A stretch of 13,571 bases of DNA, from NCBI GenBank assembly GCA_041476285.1, contig JBGOTD010000011.1, positions 1-13,571 on the forward strand, given 5' to 3'. Shown one piece after another: positions 6,838 through 13,097 of the stretch (its first letter is position 1; each line of letters starts with the position of its first letter). The stretch comes from UBA12276 sp041476285. GTDB lineage: Archaea; Micrarchaeota; Micrarchaeia; Micrarchaeales; Micrarchaeaceae. The notes under the pieces were generated by a model. That model had not been told where the DNA came from, did not search any database, and worked only from the letters and a program-made list of their open reading frames with translations. The position numbers were made by a program, and so were the translations under genes.

Positions 6838-7475
6838 AAAAGTTTTCAGAAGGCGCCGAATCGTGCGTATATCTTGCAAGCTTCATGGAATTTGATGGAG
6901 TAGTAAAAAGGAGACTGCAAAAAAACTACAGAATAAAGGAAATAGACAGCAGTCTAAGGATTAAAAGGACAAAAAATGAGGCAAGGATAATGGGGCTTGT
7001 CTCCTCTTTTGGAATAAATTCGCCAAAGGTGCTTCTTGTTGACAAATATGACATATTTATGAGCCATATCAGCGGACAGCTGCTTAATGATATGTTGAAT
7101 TCTAAAAATAAAACGAGGCTGTCATTAAACTTGTTTCGGGTTTTAGGAAAATATGCTGCGATACTCCACAATAACAACATAGTACATGGCGATTATACTC
7201 CTGCCAATGTTATTGTCAGCAAATCAGAAGAGCTGTACCTGATAGATTTCGGATTGTCTGAGGTCACAGCATCAGTAGAAGAAAAGGCGCTTGACATATT
7301 GCTCATGGAGAGATCAATAGACAAAAGATACTTTAGCGTTTTCGTGAGTGCTTACAAAAGAGAATGCAAAGAGGCCAAGTTAGTATTGAACAGGCTTGAA
7401 GAGATTGAAAAAAGAGGAAGGTACAATACGCGTACCTTGCTTACTATTGATCTAATTGGATGTATCTTTCCTTAA
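6828..7475 (+). CDS. bud32: KEOPS subunit Bud32 (PRPK-type kinase/ATPase)
   Basis: Bud32 is the small atypical kinase whose ATPase activity supports Kae1 in t6A synthesis. The 215-residue protein has the ATP-binding FSEGAES loop, Lys in GVVKRRL (K27), RTKNEARIM, the catalytic loop HGDYTPANV (D122, N127), LIDFGLS (D140), EKALDILLMERS and the family C-terminal pattern RLEEIEKRGRY. A short tail of 15 residues follows. I chose ATG 6828 because it has GTGAT-CCA-ATG, the spacing of the other genes. It overlaps kae1 by 10 nt. ATG 6834, giving an ATGA overlap with the kae1 stop, is a close alternative. A frame extension to ATG 6783 lacks family sequence. The 3' end overlaps the opposing 105-aa gene by 24 nt. 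Confidence 0.94.
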   Translation: MEMKKFSEGAESCVYLASFMEFDGVVKRRLQKNYRIKEIDSSLRIKRTKNEARIMGLVSSFGINSPKVLLVDKYDIFMSHISGQLLNDMLNSKNKTRLSLNLFRVLGKYAAILHNNNIVHGDYTPANVIVSKSEELYLIDFGLSEVTASVEEKALDILLMERSIDKRYFSVFVSAYKRECKEAKLVLNRLEEIEKRGRYNTRTLLTIDLIGCIFP

Positions 7476-7769
7476 CTGGCTTTCTAATTCCTTTTTCCTT
7501 ACGTATTCTTCAATGCCTAATGCTATTTCCTTACTGATTTTTCCGCCGTGTCCGTCCTTTCTAAAAACAGGTAAAGATGATATGTCAATAAGCTCTTCTG
7601 CCGGCGAGTTTTTAACAAGATTCTTTAAACGGACAAGCGCGCCTTTTTCTAGGACTAGTAATTTATTTGCCCTGCCGACTGCGCCATAATCAGCGATCCA
7701 GTCATTTAGTTGCGCTATCAAACCGTTTCTTACATCATTTTTGGATTCAACAAGTTGTTGTGTTACCAT
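7452..7769 (-). CDS. Hypothetical protein, 105 aa
   Basis: I do not recognise this protein. It is soluble and probably mostly helical. Residues 1-55 form amphipathic helices (VRNGLIAQLNDWIADYG, then LVLEKGALVRLKNLVKN). A short non-helical link PVFRKDGHGGKIS at about 67-79 leads to a charged C-terminal helix EIALGIEEYVRKKELESQLRK. No membrane segment, metal site or catalytic motif is evident. The start is convincing: GTGAT-AAT-ATG with a TATA-like box about 38 nt upstream. Its last 24 nt overlap the 3' end of bud32 on the other strand. The end of DHS lies about 50 nt upstream on the same strand, but the promoter suggests separate transcription. Confidence 0.65.
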   Translation of the reverse strand: MVTQQLVESKNDVRNGLIAQLNDWIADYGAVGRANKLLVLEKGALVRLKNLVKNSPAEELIDISSLPVFRKDGHGGKISKEIALGIEEYVRKKELESQLRKDTSN

Positions 7770-7772
7770 ATT

Positions 7773-7811
7773 ATCACTGTTACTCGTTTTGTGTTAATTG
7801 TGATATTTATA
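7773..7811 (-). promoter_or_regulatory. TATA-like box and GTGAT ribosome-binding site of the 105-aa gene
   Basis: On the minus strand TATAAATAT (7803-7811) is followed about 26 nt later by a predicted start near 7781. GTGAT at 7777-7773 then lies 3 nt before ATG 7769. The implied leader is about 12 nt. The TATA lies just past the dhs stop codon. Confidence 0.5.
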
Positions 7812-7817
7812 CTTTGC

Positions 7818-8768
7818 TCATATCAAATCGAGCGCGGAAAACATTATTGGGAGTATTATGGTTGCGTCGCCGTCTATTGTGACGTGCTTTCCTTTCTCCT
7901 TTATCTTTCCCCATGACACTGCCTCTTCGAGCCTGGCGCCGGATAGGCTGCCGTCATACTGTGTCGCTGTTGTTATGTATACCGCATAATCCAGCCCTCC
8001 CTTGAATTGGTTCCACCATATTACGTGATGCTTGCTTATTCCTCCGCCTATCATTAGCGCTCCGGTTACCTTATTGTCAAATGATATGTTGCTCAGCTCA
8101 AGCTCATCCTTTATGAGATTCAGCTTAAAATCGTGTGTTTGTGAGAATATGCTCAATGCTGTGCCGAATGCACCGTCAAGAATCCCGGGATTGAATATTG
8201 GAACATTGTGGAGGTAGGCCTGTCTTATTATTGAGCCATTGTCCGTCATCCTTTTGCCGAATTCCCTTATAAGCTCGGATGCAGAGTATTCCGTCTTGGG
8301 CTTGTTTGACTTGTATATCTCGTTCATTAGCTTGTTGAAGCTCTCCTCAAGCTTGAGCCCATATTCCTTGTTTTCAATGAAGATGTTACCGAGCCTGTAT
8401 ATCCCCATCTTGTGCAGTTCGATATCATTGGCATGGAATTCGCCCATCGAGTACTTGCCGCCGAAAGCCCTTGCTATGTCGTGGTCAAGCGTTCCGCCAG
8501 TGGTTATTATTGCATCAAAATACTTTACCGCGCTTGCAAGAACCCCTCTAAGCCCGGTAGACACTATGTCTGCAGGAAAAGATAGGAAATTGAACGATTC
8601 CTTGTCCGATTTCATGTCTTTCAGTATGTCGATTCCCTTGACCATGTGCTGTGCTGAGAAACCGCCCATGTTTCGCATGGAGTCTATGAGTTCGGAGGTG
8701 CGCATTCCTTTCTTAAGCTTGATGTCCTTTATCCCTTTTTTCAATAACTGGTCTTTTTTATCTGTAAT
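7818..8768 (-). CDS. dhs: Deoxyhypusine synthase
   Basis: Deoxyhypusine synthase moves the aminobutyl group of spermidine, with NAD, onto a Lys of translation factor aIF5A. Family motifs run throughout: KDIKLKKGM, STGLRG, TTGGTLDHDIAR, FHANDIELHKMGIYRLGNI, PIFNPGILDGAFG, GGGISKHHVIWWNQFKGG, YAVYITTATQYDGSLSGAR. The active-site Lys is in EAVSWGKI (residue 280 counted from TTG 8744). The length of about 310 is normal. No ATG occurs before residue 14, inside the conserved start. TTG 8744 is possible but lacks a binding site. ATT 8768 sits exactly 5 nt after the GTG of GGTGGT, the spacing used by other genes here, adding eight residues; I prefer it with reservation. No aIF5A gene is in the window. 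It diverges from ftsZ. Confidence 0.95.
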   Translation of the reverse strand: MTDKKDQLLKKGIKDIKLKKGMRTSELIDSMRNMGGFSAQHMVKGIDILKDMKSDKESFNFLSFPADIVSTGLRGVLASAVKYFDAIITTGGTLDHDIARAFGGKYSMGEFHANDIELHKMGIYRLGNIFIENKEYGLKLEESFNKLMNEIYKSNKPKTEYSASELIREFGKRMTDNGSIIRQAYLHNVPIFNPGILDGAFGTALSIFSQTHDFKLNLIKDELELSNISFDNKVTGALMIGGGISKHHVIWWNQFKGGLDYAVYITTATQYDGSLSGARLEEAVSWGKIKEKGKHVTIDGDATIILPIMFSALDLI

Positions 8769-8800
8769 CTTACCACCGCTAGCAATAGCTCGTTTTTACG

Positions 8801-8814
8801 ATACTAATTAGTAT
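8801..8814. promoter_or_regulatory. 14-bp perfect palindrome in the dhs/ftsZ divergent promoter
   Basis: ATACTAATTAGTAT is a perfect palindrome, centred between the two diverging genes. It overlaps the likely dhs TATA element on the minus strand (TAAAATACTA) and lies 13 nt before the likely ftsZ TATA. This is the position expected for a dimeric repressor or activator site controlling both genes. Binding is inferred only. Confidence 0.45.
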
Positions 8815-8818
8815 TTTA
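8808..8818 (-). promoter_or_regulatory. Putative TATA box of dhs
   Basis: On the minus strand TAAAATACTA reads as a TATA-like element. The predicted start is near 8786, giving an 18-nt leader to ATT 8768 with GGTGGT (8777-8772) inside it. Confidence 0.4.
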
Positions 8819-8826
8819 CCGTATAG

Positions 8827-8871
8827 CTTTTTATCTTTTGTGTGCCATTAAACTATAGACGATTTAGTGAT
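8827..8871 (+). promoter_or_regulatory. Putative ftsZ TATA box and GTGAT ribosome-binding site
   Basis: CTTTTTATC (8827-8835) predicts a start near 8858. GTGAT at 8867-8871 is then 3 nt before ATG 8875. If the upstream AGTATTTTA (8810-8818) were the TATA instead, the start would fall near 8841, allowing leaderless initiation at GTG 8842. Confidence 0.45.
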
Positions 8872-8874
8872 TTA

Positions 8875-9936
8875 ATGGAAGCGTTGAGCCCTGATGACGA
8901 GGAGATACTGCGGTTTATAGAAAGCGCAAAACCAAAGATATTTGTCGTTGGAACTGGCGGAAGCGGAAGCAATACGATAAACAGGCTGTACAACATAGGG
9001 GTGCAGGGCGCGACTTTAGTTGCGATGAACACCGATGCGGCACATCTTGTAAAAACTAAGGCGGAGCGAAAGCTGCTTCTTGGCAAAAAGATGACAAGGG
9101 GACTCGGCGCCGGTAGCGACATAAGAATAGGGGAAGGGGCGGCAATCGAAAGCAAAGAGGAGATAAGGCACCTTTTCAGCGATGCAAATCTTTGTTTTGT
9201 AACATGCGGGCTTGGAGGAGGCACAGGAACAGGATCGATAAGCACGATTGCACAAATAGCAAAGGACGCGGGCGCACTCACTGTTGCAATTGTAACACTT
9301 CCATTCTCAAGCGAGGGTAAGATAAGAATGCGCAACGCTCTTGAGGGCCTTTCCAAACTTAGAAGGGTAACAGATACCACAATAATCATACACAATGATA
9401 AGCTGCTTTCGGTAGCTCCTGATCTTCCATTGAATATGGCATTCAGGGTTTCTGACGAGGTTCTTGCCGGAGCAACAAAGGGCATAGTGGAAATGGTAAC
9501 AAAACCGGGAATGGTAAACATAGACTTTGCAGACCTCAGATCCGTGCTCAAGGATTCCGGATATGCAGTAATAGGAAGCGGCGAGGGAATGTCAACAAAC
9601 GGCGGGACCAGCAGGGCGGTTGTTGCGCTTGAGAATGCGATAAAAAGCCCGATGCTTGATGCAGATCTTGGAACCGCAAAGAAGGCGTTAGTAAACATTG
9701 TCGGAGGAGAAAGTCTCACATTAAGAGAGGCAGAGACAGTATTCCAGGATATCGCAGGAAGAATAAGCAGCGAGGCGATGCTGAAATGGGGAGCAAGAAT
9801 AGACAACGACATGCAGAAGGATGCACTTAAAGTGATGATAGTGGTAAGCGGCGTCGATTTCCCAGAGTATACTGAGGACGGGATAAAAAGAAGGATGCAG
9901 AAGATGGAGGATATAGAGATTGAGAACCTTGAATAG
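8875..9936 (+). CDS. ftsZ: Cell division protein FtsZ
   Basis: FtsZ is a tubulin-like GTPase that forms the division ring at mid-cell. The 353-residue protein shows the nucleotide-binding VVGTGGSGSNTINRL, MNTDAAHL, GKKMTRGLGAGSD, and the signature GGGTGTGS (114-121). TLPFSSEGKIRMRNA follows, then the catalytic T7 loop NIDFAD (D217, D220). The C-terminal domain is complete (VVSGVDF) and followed by a short acidic, Met-rich end; no long linker is present. The usual GGAG glycine loop reads GTGGSGSN here. I chose ATG 8875 because of GTGAT-TTA-ATG and because alignable sequence begins only at LSPDDEEIL; GTG 8842 would add 11 residues. Many archaea carry FtsZ1 and FtsZ2; I cannot assign the subfamily with confidence. 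It diverges from dhs. Confidence 0.97.
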   Translation: MEALSPDDEEILRFIESAKPKIFVVGTGGSGSNTINRLYNIGVQGATLVAMNTDAAHLVKTKAERKLLLGKKMTRGLGAGSDIRIGEGAAIESKEEIRHLFSDANLCFVTCGLGGGTGTGSISTIAQIAKDAGALTVAIVTLPFSSEGKIRMRNALEGLSKLRRVTDTTIIIHNDKLLSVAPDLPLNMAFRVSDEVLAGATKGIVEMVTKPGMVNIDFADLRSVLKDSGYAVIGSGEGMSTNGGTSRAVVALENAIKSPMLDADLGTAKKALVNIVGGESLTLREAETVFQDIAGRISSEAMLKWGARIDNDMQKDALKVMIVVSGVDFPEYTEDGIKRRMQKMEDIEIENLE

Positions 9937-9960
9937 ATAGCCTCCAGCGACTTATACAGA

Positions 9961-10012
9961 ATAAATATATATCTTATTGCACACAATCTAGAAATAGTAC
10001 TTTAAATGTGAT
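9961..10012 (+). promoter_or_regulatory. TATA-like box and GTGAT site of the 75-aa gene
   Basis: ATAAATATATATC (9961-9973) predicts a transcription start near 9993. GTGAT at 10008-10012 lies 3 nt before ATG 10016, the same layout as at other genes in the window. The 79-nt gap after ftsZ therefore contains a full promoter, so this gene need not depend on ftsZ transcription. Confidence 0.5.
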
Positions 10013-10015
10013 AAA

Positions 10016-10243
10016 ATGAAAACGGGAACAAAAGATGCAGGTCAGAACGGAAGAGGCACATATTATGCCGCAAATCAAGAAGAGGTAGTCACAGTCCTAA
10101 AGTACACTCCGCTTGATGAGATCACCATAAACTACAGGGGAAGCAAAAGACTGTTCAAAAGAGAGGACGTCAAGGGCACAGGTGCAACTTCGTGGGTAGA
10201 ACAACAGAACGGCTCAAGAACCCCATTGCTGCGAATTGAATAA
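10016..10243 (+). CDS. Hypothetical small protein, 75 aa
   Basis: I do not recognise this protein. It is short, soluble and polar. A flexible Gly/Asn-rich N-terminus of about 18 residues is followed by EEVVTVLKYTPLDEITINYR, which suggests a helix or strand and then a strand. A basic stretch SKRLFKREDVKGTG and a polar end LLRIE close it. No Cys, metal-binding or membrane motif is visible. The start is supported by GTGAT-AAA-ATG and a TATA-like box. It converges on the pyrophosphatase gene with only 5 nt between stop codons. The clean expression signals argue that it is real despite its size. Confidence 0.6.
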   Translation: MKTGTKDAGQNGRGTYYAANQEEVVTVLKYTPLDEITINYRGSKRLFKREDVKGTGATSWVEQQNGSRTPLLRIE

Positions 10244-10248
10244 TCTAT

Positions 10249-12231
10249 TTATGGCAGCAGTACGTATGCTATGAAAATCGGTGCCAGAAGTATCGATATT
10301 GTACTCACTACTTTTATCATCGAGTTGAGCGCTGGCCCTGCTGTGTCTTTCAGTGGGTCGCCAAGCGTATCGCCGACTACCGCTGCCTTATGGGCATCGC
10401 TTCCTTTGCCGCCCAACTTTCCTGATTCTATGTATTTCTTTGCGTTGTCCATAGCTGCGCCGCTGTTCGCCATGAACAGAGCAAGCATCAGACTTGCAGG
10501 TATCATTCCGACAAGCAGGCCACCAAGTGCGGCCTTTCCAAGTACAAGCCCTACTGCTATTGGAGTGACTATTGCTATGAGTTCAGGAATGGCAAGAGAC
10601 TTTAACGCGTTGATTGTTGCTATATCGACAGCCTTTGCATAGTCTGGTTTTGCCTTTCCTTGAAGCAGGCCTTTTATGGTTTTTACCTGCCTTCTTACCT
10701 CTTCAACCATGAGGTTTGCAGCGTATCCGACAGATTCCATAAGGAATGAGGAAAACACAAACGGTATCAATGCCCCTATGAATATTCCTACAGTGACCCT
10801 AGGGTCAAGTGCGTCTATTGAAGTAAGGTGGACTGCCTGTGCGAAAGCTACGAACAATGCAGTTGCAGAAAGAGCTGCGCCGCCTATTGCGTATGCTTTT
10901 GTTGTTGCCTTGGTGGTGTTGCCCAATGCGTCAAGTTGATCTGTTACCTTCCTTACTTTACCTGGAAGCGATGCCATTTCTGCTATGCCTCCGGCATTGT
11001 CAGTTATCGGACCGAATGAGTCTATAGTAAGTATGGCAGCGGCAAGAGAAAGCATACCAACAGCCGCTATTCCTATGCCGTATACGCCCGCGGAATAAAA
11101 GCTGACGAGTATTGCTACAACTATGAATAGGACTGGCAGCCATGTGCTTCTGAGCCCTACTGCAAGTCCAGTTATTACGTTTGTTCCTGCACCGCTTTTC
11201 GAAGCGTTCGCTATTTTAAGTACAGATTTGCTTTTGCTTCCGGTATAATAGTCTGCAACCCAGAAAAGCAAAATGGCAAGGATTAAACCAGAAAGTACCG
11301 GTATGAATAGATACAATCCTAAATTCATAACGCTGCTAAGTATGAAATCAAGCACTGCAGATACAGCTACAGCGGCACCCATTCCCATGTACAGTGCCCT
11401 GTTTGGTTTCTTCCCGTACATTTTCATTACCGGGATGCTTACAAGGCTTCCCAAAAATCCTATGATTGCTATAAACAACGGATAGGAAAATGCTGCAGTT
11501 ACTTGATATGCACTTGCAATCAAAAGCGCAGCGACAAGTGTAACCGCGTAGCTTTCAAATACGTCCGCGGCCATTCCCGCACAGTCGCCAACCATGTCTC
11601 CGACATTGTCAGCTATTACTGCAGGGTTTCTTGGGTCATCTTCTGGAAGGTTTAGTTCCGTCTTGCCAACAAGATCGGCTCCTACGTCAGCTGCTTTTGT
11701 GTATATTCCGCCTCCGACTCTTGCAAAAAGAGATATCACTGATGCTCCAAAACCGAACCCGATCAATATTGCAACATTTGATATTGTGAGATATATCAGA
11801 AGTATGCTAATTCCTATAAGTGCGAATCCTATTGCCGCAAATCCCGTAACCGAACCGCCAAGTATTGCAGTCCAAAATGCCTCTTTTACGCCTTTTTCAG
11901 CACTCTTGGCTGTTCTTATGTTTGCCCTTGCCGCTATATTCATTCCGAGATATGCGGTAAGATAAGATGTGACTGCGCCAGTCACAAATGCTATTACTAT
12001 CTGCAGTCCTGAAGGCAAAAATATGCCGAGCAGAACTCCAAGTATTATTGTAAATACTGCTATTACCTGAAGCTGCCTGTTAAGATAGGCGCTTGCACCT
12101 TCCTTTATCGCCTTTGCGATTTCCTTCATTTTTGGCGTTCCCTCTGGCTTCTTTAGAACCATCATTGCAGAGCATATCGCAAAAAGTAAGGAAACTATTC
12201 CGGCTATTAGACTATAATAATAGAACTGCAT
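10249..12231 (-). CDS. hppA: Membrane-bound proton-translocating pyrophosphatase, K+-independent type
   Basis: This integral membrane enzyme couples hydrolysis of pyrophosphate to ion export from the cytoplasm, conserving energy from biosynthetic waste PPi. The 660 residues give the usual many membrane helices. Pyrophosphate- and Mg-binding loops are intact: GADLVGKTELNLPEDDPRNP with DNVGDMVGDCAGMAAD (about 184-224), FGPITDNAGGIAEMA (406-420), and DNAKKYIESG with GSDAHKAAVVGDTLGDPLKDT (595-630). The motif GNTTKATTK places Lys at 441; in this family Lys here rather than Ala marks K+-independent, H+-pumping enzymes. The residues before DNAKK read NSGAAM rather than the common NAGGAW. The ATG follows GTGGGGTTAAA and a TATA-like box. 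No soluble pyrophosphatase is visible nearby. Confidence 0.96.
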   Translation of the reverse strand: MQFYYYSLIAGIVSLLFAICSAMMVLKKPEGTPKMKEIAKAIKEGASAYLNRQLQVIAVFTIILGVLLGIFLPSGLQIVIAFVTGAVTSYLTAYLGMNIAARANIRTAKSAEKGVKEAFWTAILGGSVTGFAAIGFALIGISILLIYLTISNVAILIGFGFGASVISLFARVGGGIYTKAADVGADLVGKTELNLPEDDPRNPAVIADNVGDMVGDCAGMAADVFESYAVTLVAALLIASAYQVTAAFSYPLFIAIIGFLGSLVSIPVMKMYGKKPNRALYMGMGAAVAVSAVLDFILSSVMNLGLYLFIPVLSGLILAILLFWVADYYTGSKSKSVLKIANASKSGAGTNVITGLAVGLRSTWLPVLFIVVAILVSFYSAGVYGIGIAAVGMLSLAAAILTIDSFGPITDNAGGIAEMASLPGKVRKVTDQLDALGNTTKATTKAYAIGGAALSATALFVAFAQAVHLTSIDALDPRVTVGIFIGALIPFVFSSFLMESVGYAANLMVEEVRRQVKTIKGLLQGKAKPDYAKAVDIATINALKSLAIPELIAIVTPIAVGLVLGKAALGGLLVGMIPASLMLALFMANSGAAMDNAKKYIESGKLGGKGSDAHKAAVVGDTLGDPLKDTAGPALNSMIKVVSTISILLAPIFIAYVLLP

Positions 12232-12267
12232 TTTAACCCCACTAGTTTAACATATAGAAAGGATAAG

Positions 12268-12276
12268 ATTATAAAT
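12268..12276 (-). promoter_or_regulatory. Putative TATA box of the pyrophosphatase gene
   Basis: ATTTATAAT on the minus strand is centred near 12272. It predicts a start near 12246 and a 15-nt leader before ATG 12231. The gene is therefore probably transcribed apart from the phosphatidyltransferase-like gene upstream. Confidence 0.5.
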
Positions 12277-12302
12277 ATTGACTTATTGTATCCCCATTCG
12301 CT

Positions 12303-12337
12303 AAGAAGAATCGGTAACTGCGTAACGTCATCTTCTT
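12303..12337. repeat. Inverted repeat after the phosphatidyltransferase-like gene
   Basis: The arms AAGAAGA (12303-12309) and TCTTCTT (12331-12337) are perfect over 7 bp with a 21-nt spacer, just past the stop of the minus-strand gene. The T-run that follows lies on the plus strand, where no gene precedes it, so a terminator role for the minus-strand gene is doubtful. Confidence 0.25.
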
Positions 12338-12341
12338 TTTA

Positions 12342-12980
12342 TTATTTATCATTAATCGATTCATATATTTCTGCCGCGCCTCTTGCGACTATAAACAAAA
12401 CAAGTGCAAATACCAGAACATATGCAGGGACGACAGGATAATGCGATACATATACAAGTATCAGGTACGAGAACGTAACGAATTTCAATACGTTTATTGA
12501 GCTTCTGGAGGTGTTGGAGGCGTACAGTGCCCTTGCAAGCCCTGTTTTCATCTTTGATGAGGTTCCCTTCAGTCCGATAAATGCGTCTGCTATCGAGTGC
12601 CTTATTATTACAATGATAAGTACGAAGAGGGGAATTATTCCGACTACTGTGAAAAGCGCCCAGAAAGAGTATTCTGCTATCCTGTCCGCTGCAACATCGA
12701 ATCTTGGACCGTATTTTGTGGTTTTTCCTATCCCTTCCTTGAGTTTTTTAATGCTTTTTGCATATTTTTTGTTTCCTAAAGAATAGTCTATGTACGCTGA
12801 TAGTGTTATCTTGCGTTTGCTTGCCTCTCTTAGTGCAAGAAAGCCGTCAACACCGTCCATTATGAATGCAAACGCAAGCAGCAGTATCGATATTACGGGA
12901 TTTATCTTTATTAGTATTAGATATAGCACAAAAAGGACTATTCCTATCCTCAGTATTGTGCTTTTGTCAGCGCTTCTCAT
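12342..12980 (-). CDS. CDP-alcohol phosphatidyltransferase-like membrane protein with interrupted signature
   Basis: Members of this family join a CDP-linked lipid to an alcohol at the membrane, as in archaeal phospholipid headgroup synthesis. The 212-residue protein has about five or six hydrophobic segments. The signature D-x2-D-G-x2-A-R ... G-x3-D-x3-D is present as D42, D45, G46, A49, R51 (one residue late: DGFLALR) and G91, D95, D99 (GPRFDVAAD). All metal-binding Asp residues are kept. However, 39 residues separate R51 from G91, where 8-9 are usual; the extra stretch is basic (SLGNKKYAKSIKKLKEGIGK). The substrate cannot be told. The ATG is almost leaderless with respect to the TATA-like box CTTTTATAAT (13009-13000). 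No lipid gene is adjacent. Confidence 0.75.
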   Translation of the reverse strand: MRSADKSTILRIGIVLFVLYLILIKINPVISILLLAFAFIMDGVDGFLALREASKRKITLSAYIDYSLGNKKYAKSIKKLKEGIGKTTKYGPRFDVAADRIAEYSFWALFTVVGIIPLFVLIIVIIRHSIADAFIGLKGTSSKMKTGLARALYASNTSRSSINVLKFVTFSYLILVYVSHYPVVPAYVLVFALVLFIVARGAAEIYESINDK

Positions 12981-12999
12981 AACCTCTACTTTTTGTTAT

Positions 13000-13009
13000 A
13001 TTATAAAAG
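13000..13009 (-). promoter_or_regulatory. Putative TATA box of the phosphatidyltransferase-like gene
   Basis: CTTTTATAAT on the minus strand lies about 24-26 nt before ATG 12980, predicting leaderless initiation. The plus-strand reading of the same AT-rich block could also serve a rightward transcript into the structured element that follows. Confidence 0.4.
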
Positions 13010-13017
13010 TATTAGAT

Positions 13018-13091
13018 GGTAGTATGCCACAGTGATAGAAAACTGTGGCTCAGCCTACCACCAAGTGATAAAATGTACTACTACCGCTCAG
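13018..13091. other. Foldable intergenic element with a duplicated motif; possible small RNA
   Basis: This is the main content of the 175-nt gap between the phosphatidyltransferase-like and CYTH genes. A perfect 7-bp hairpin GCCACAG/CTGTGGC (13026-13032, 13043-13049) is enclosed by two competing outer stems. GGTAG (13018-13022) can pair with CTACC at 13055-13059, or the longer GGTAGTA (13018-13024) with TACTACC at 13079-13085. GTGATA followed by GCTCAG occurs twice (13032/13048 and 13065/13086), so part is an imperfect duplication. TATA-like boxes flank it in both directions (13098-13105 on minus; AT-rich 12997-13008 on plus). A T-rich tract (13131-13150) could end a plus-strand transcript. 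It is not a tRNA. Strand and function are unknown. Confidence 0.4.
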
Positions 13092-13097
13092 TTCAAG

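Noticed and set aside
8842..8874. GTG start for ftsZ at 8842
   Set aside because: No ribosome-binding site precedes it and it adds 11 non-conserved residues; kept only as an alternative if transcription starts near 8841.
8853..9986. Long open frame of 377 codons on the minus strand opposite ftsZ
   Set aside because: Low-complexity Ser/Pro/Ile-rich translation with no family motifs; it mirrors the codon bias of ftsZ, which is unmistakable on the plus strand.
13026..13085. tRNA or split-tRNA half suggested by a 7-bp outer stem and inner arm
   Set aside because: The inner arm has a 10-nt loop with no TTC motif, there is no anticodon arm, and the total length of 68 nt does not form a cloverleaf.
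13018..13091. C/D-box guide RNA
   Set aside because: GTGATA and CTGA-like pieces occur, but no true RUGAUGA C box pairs with CUGA D boxes at proper spacing on either strand.
13032..13091. CRISPR-like repeat
   Set aside because: Only two short imperfect copies with different spacing; no array or cas gene.
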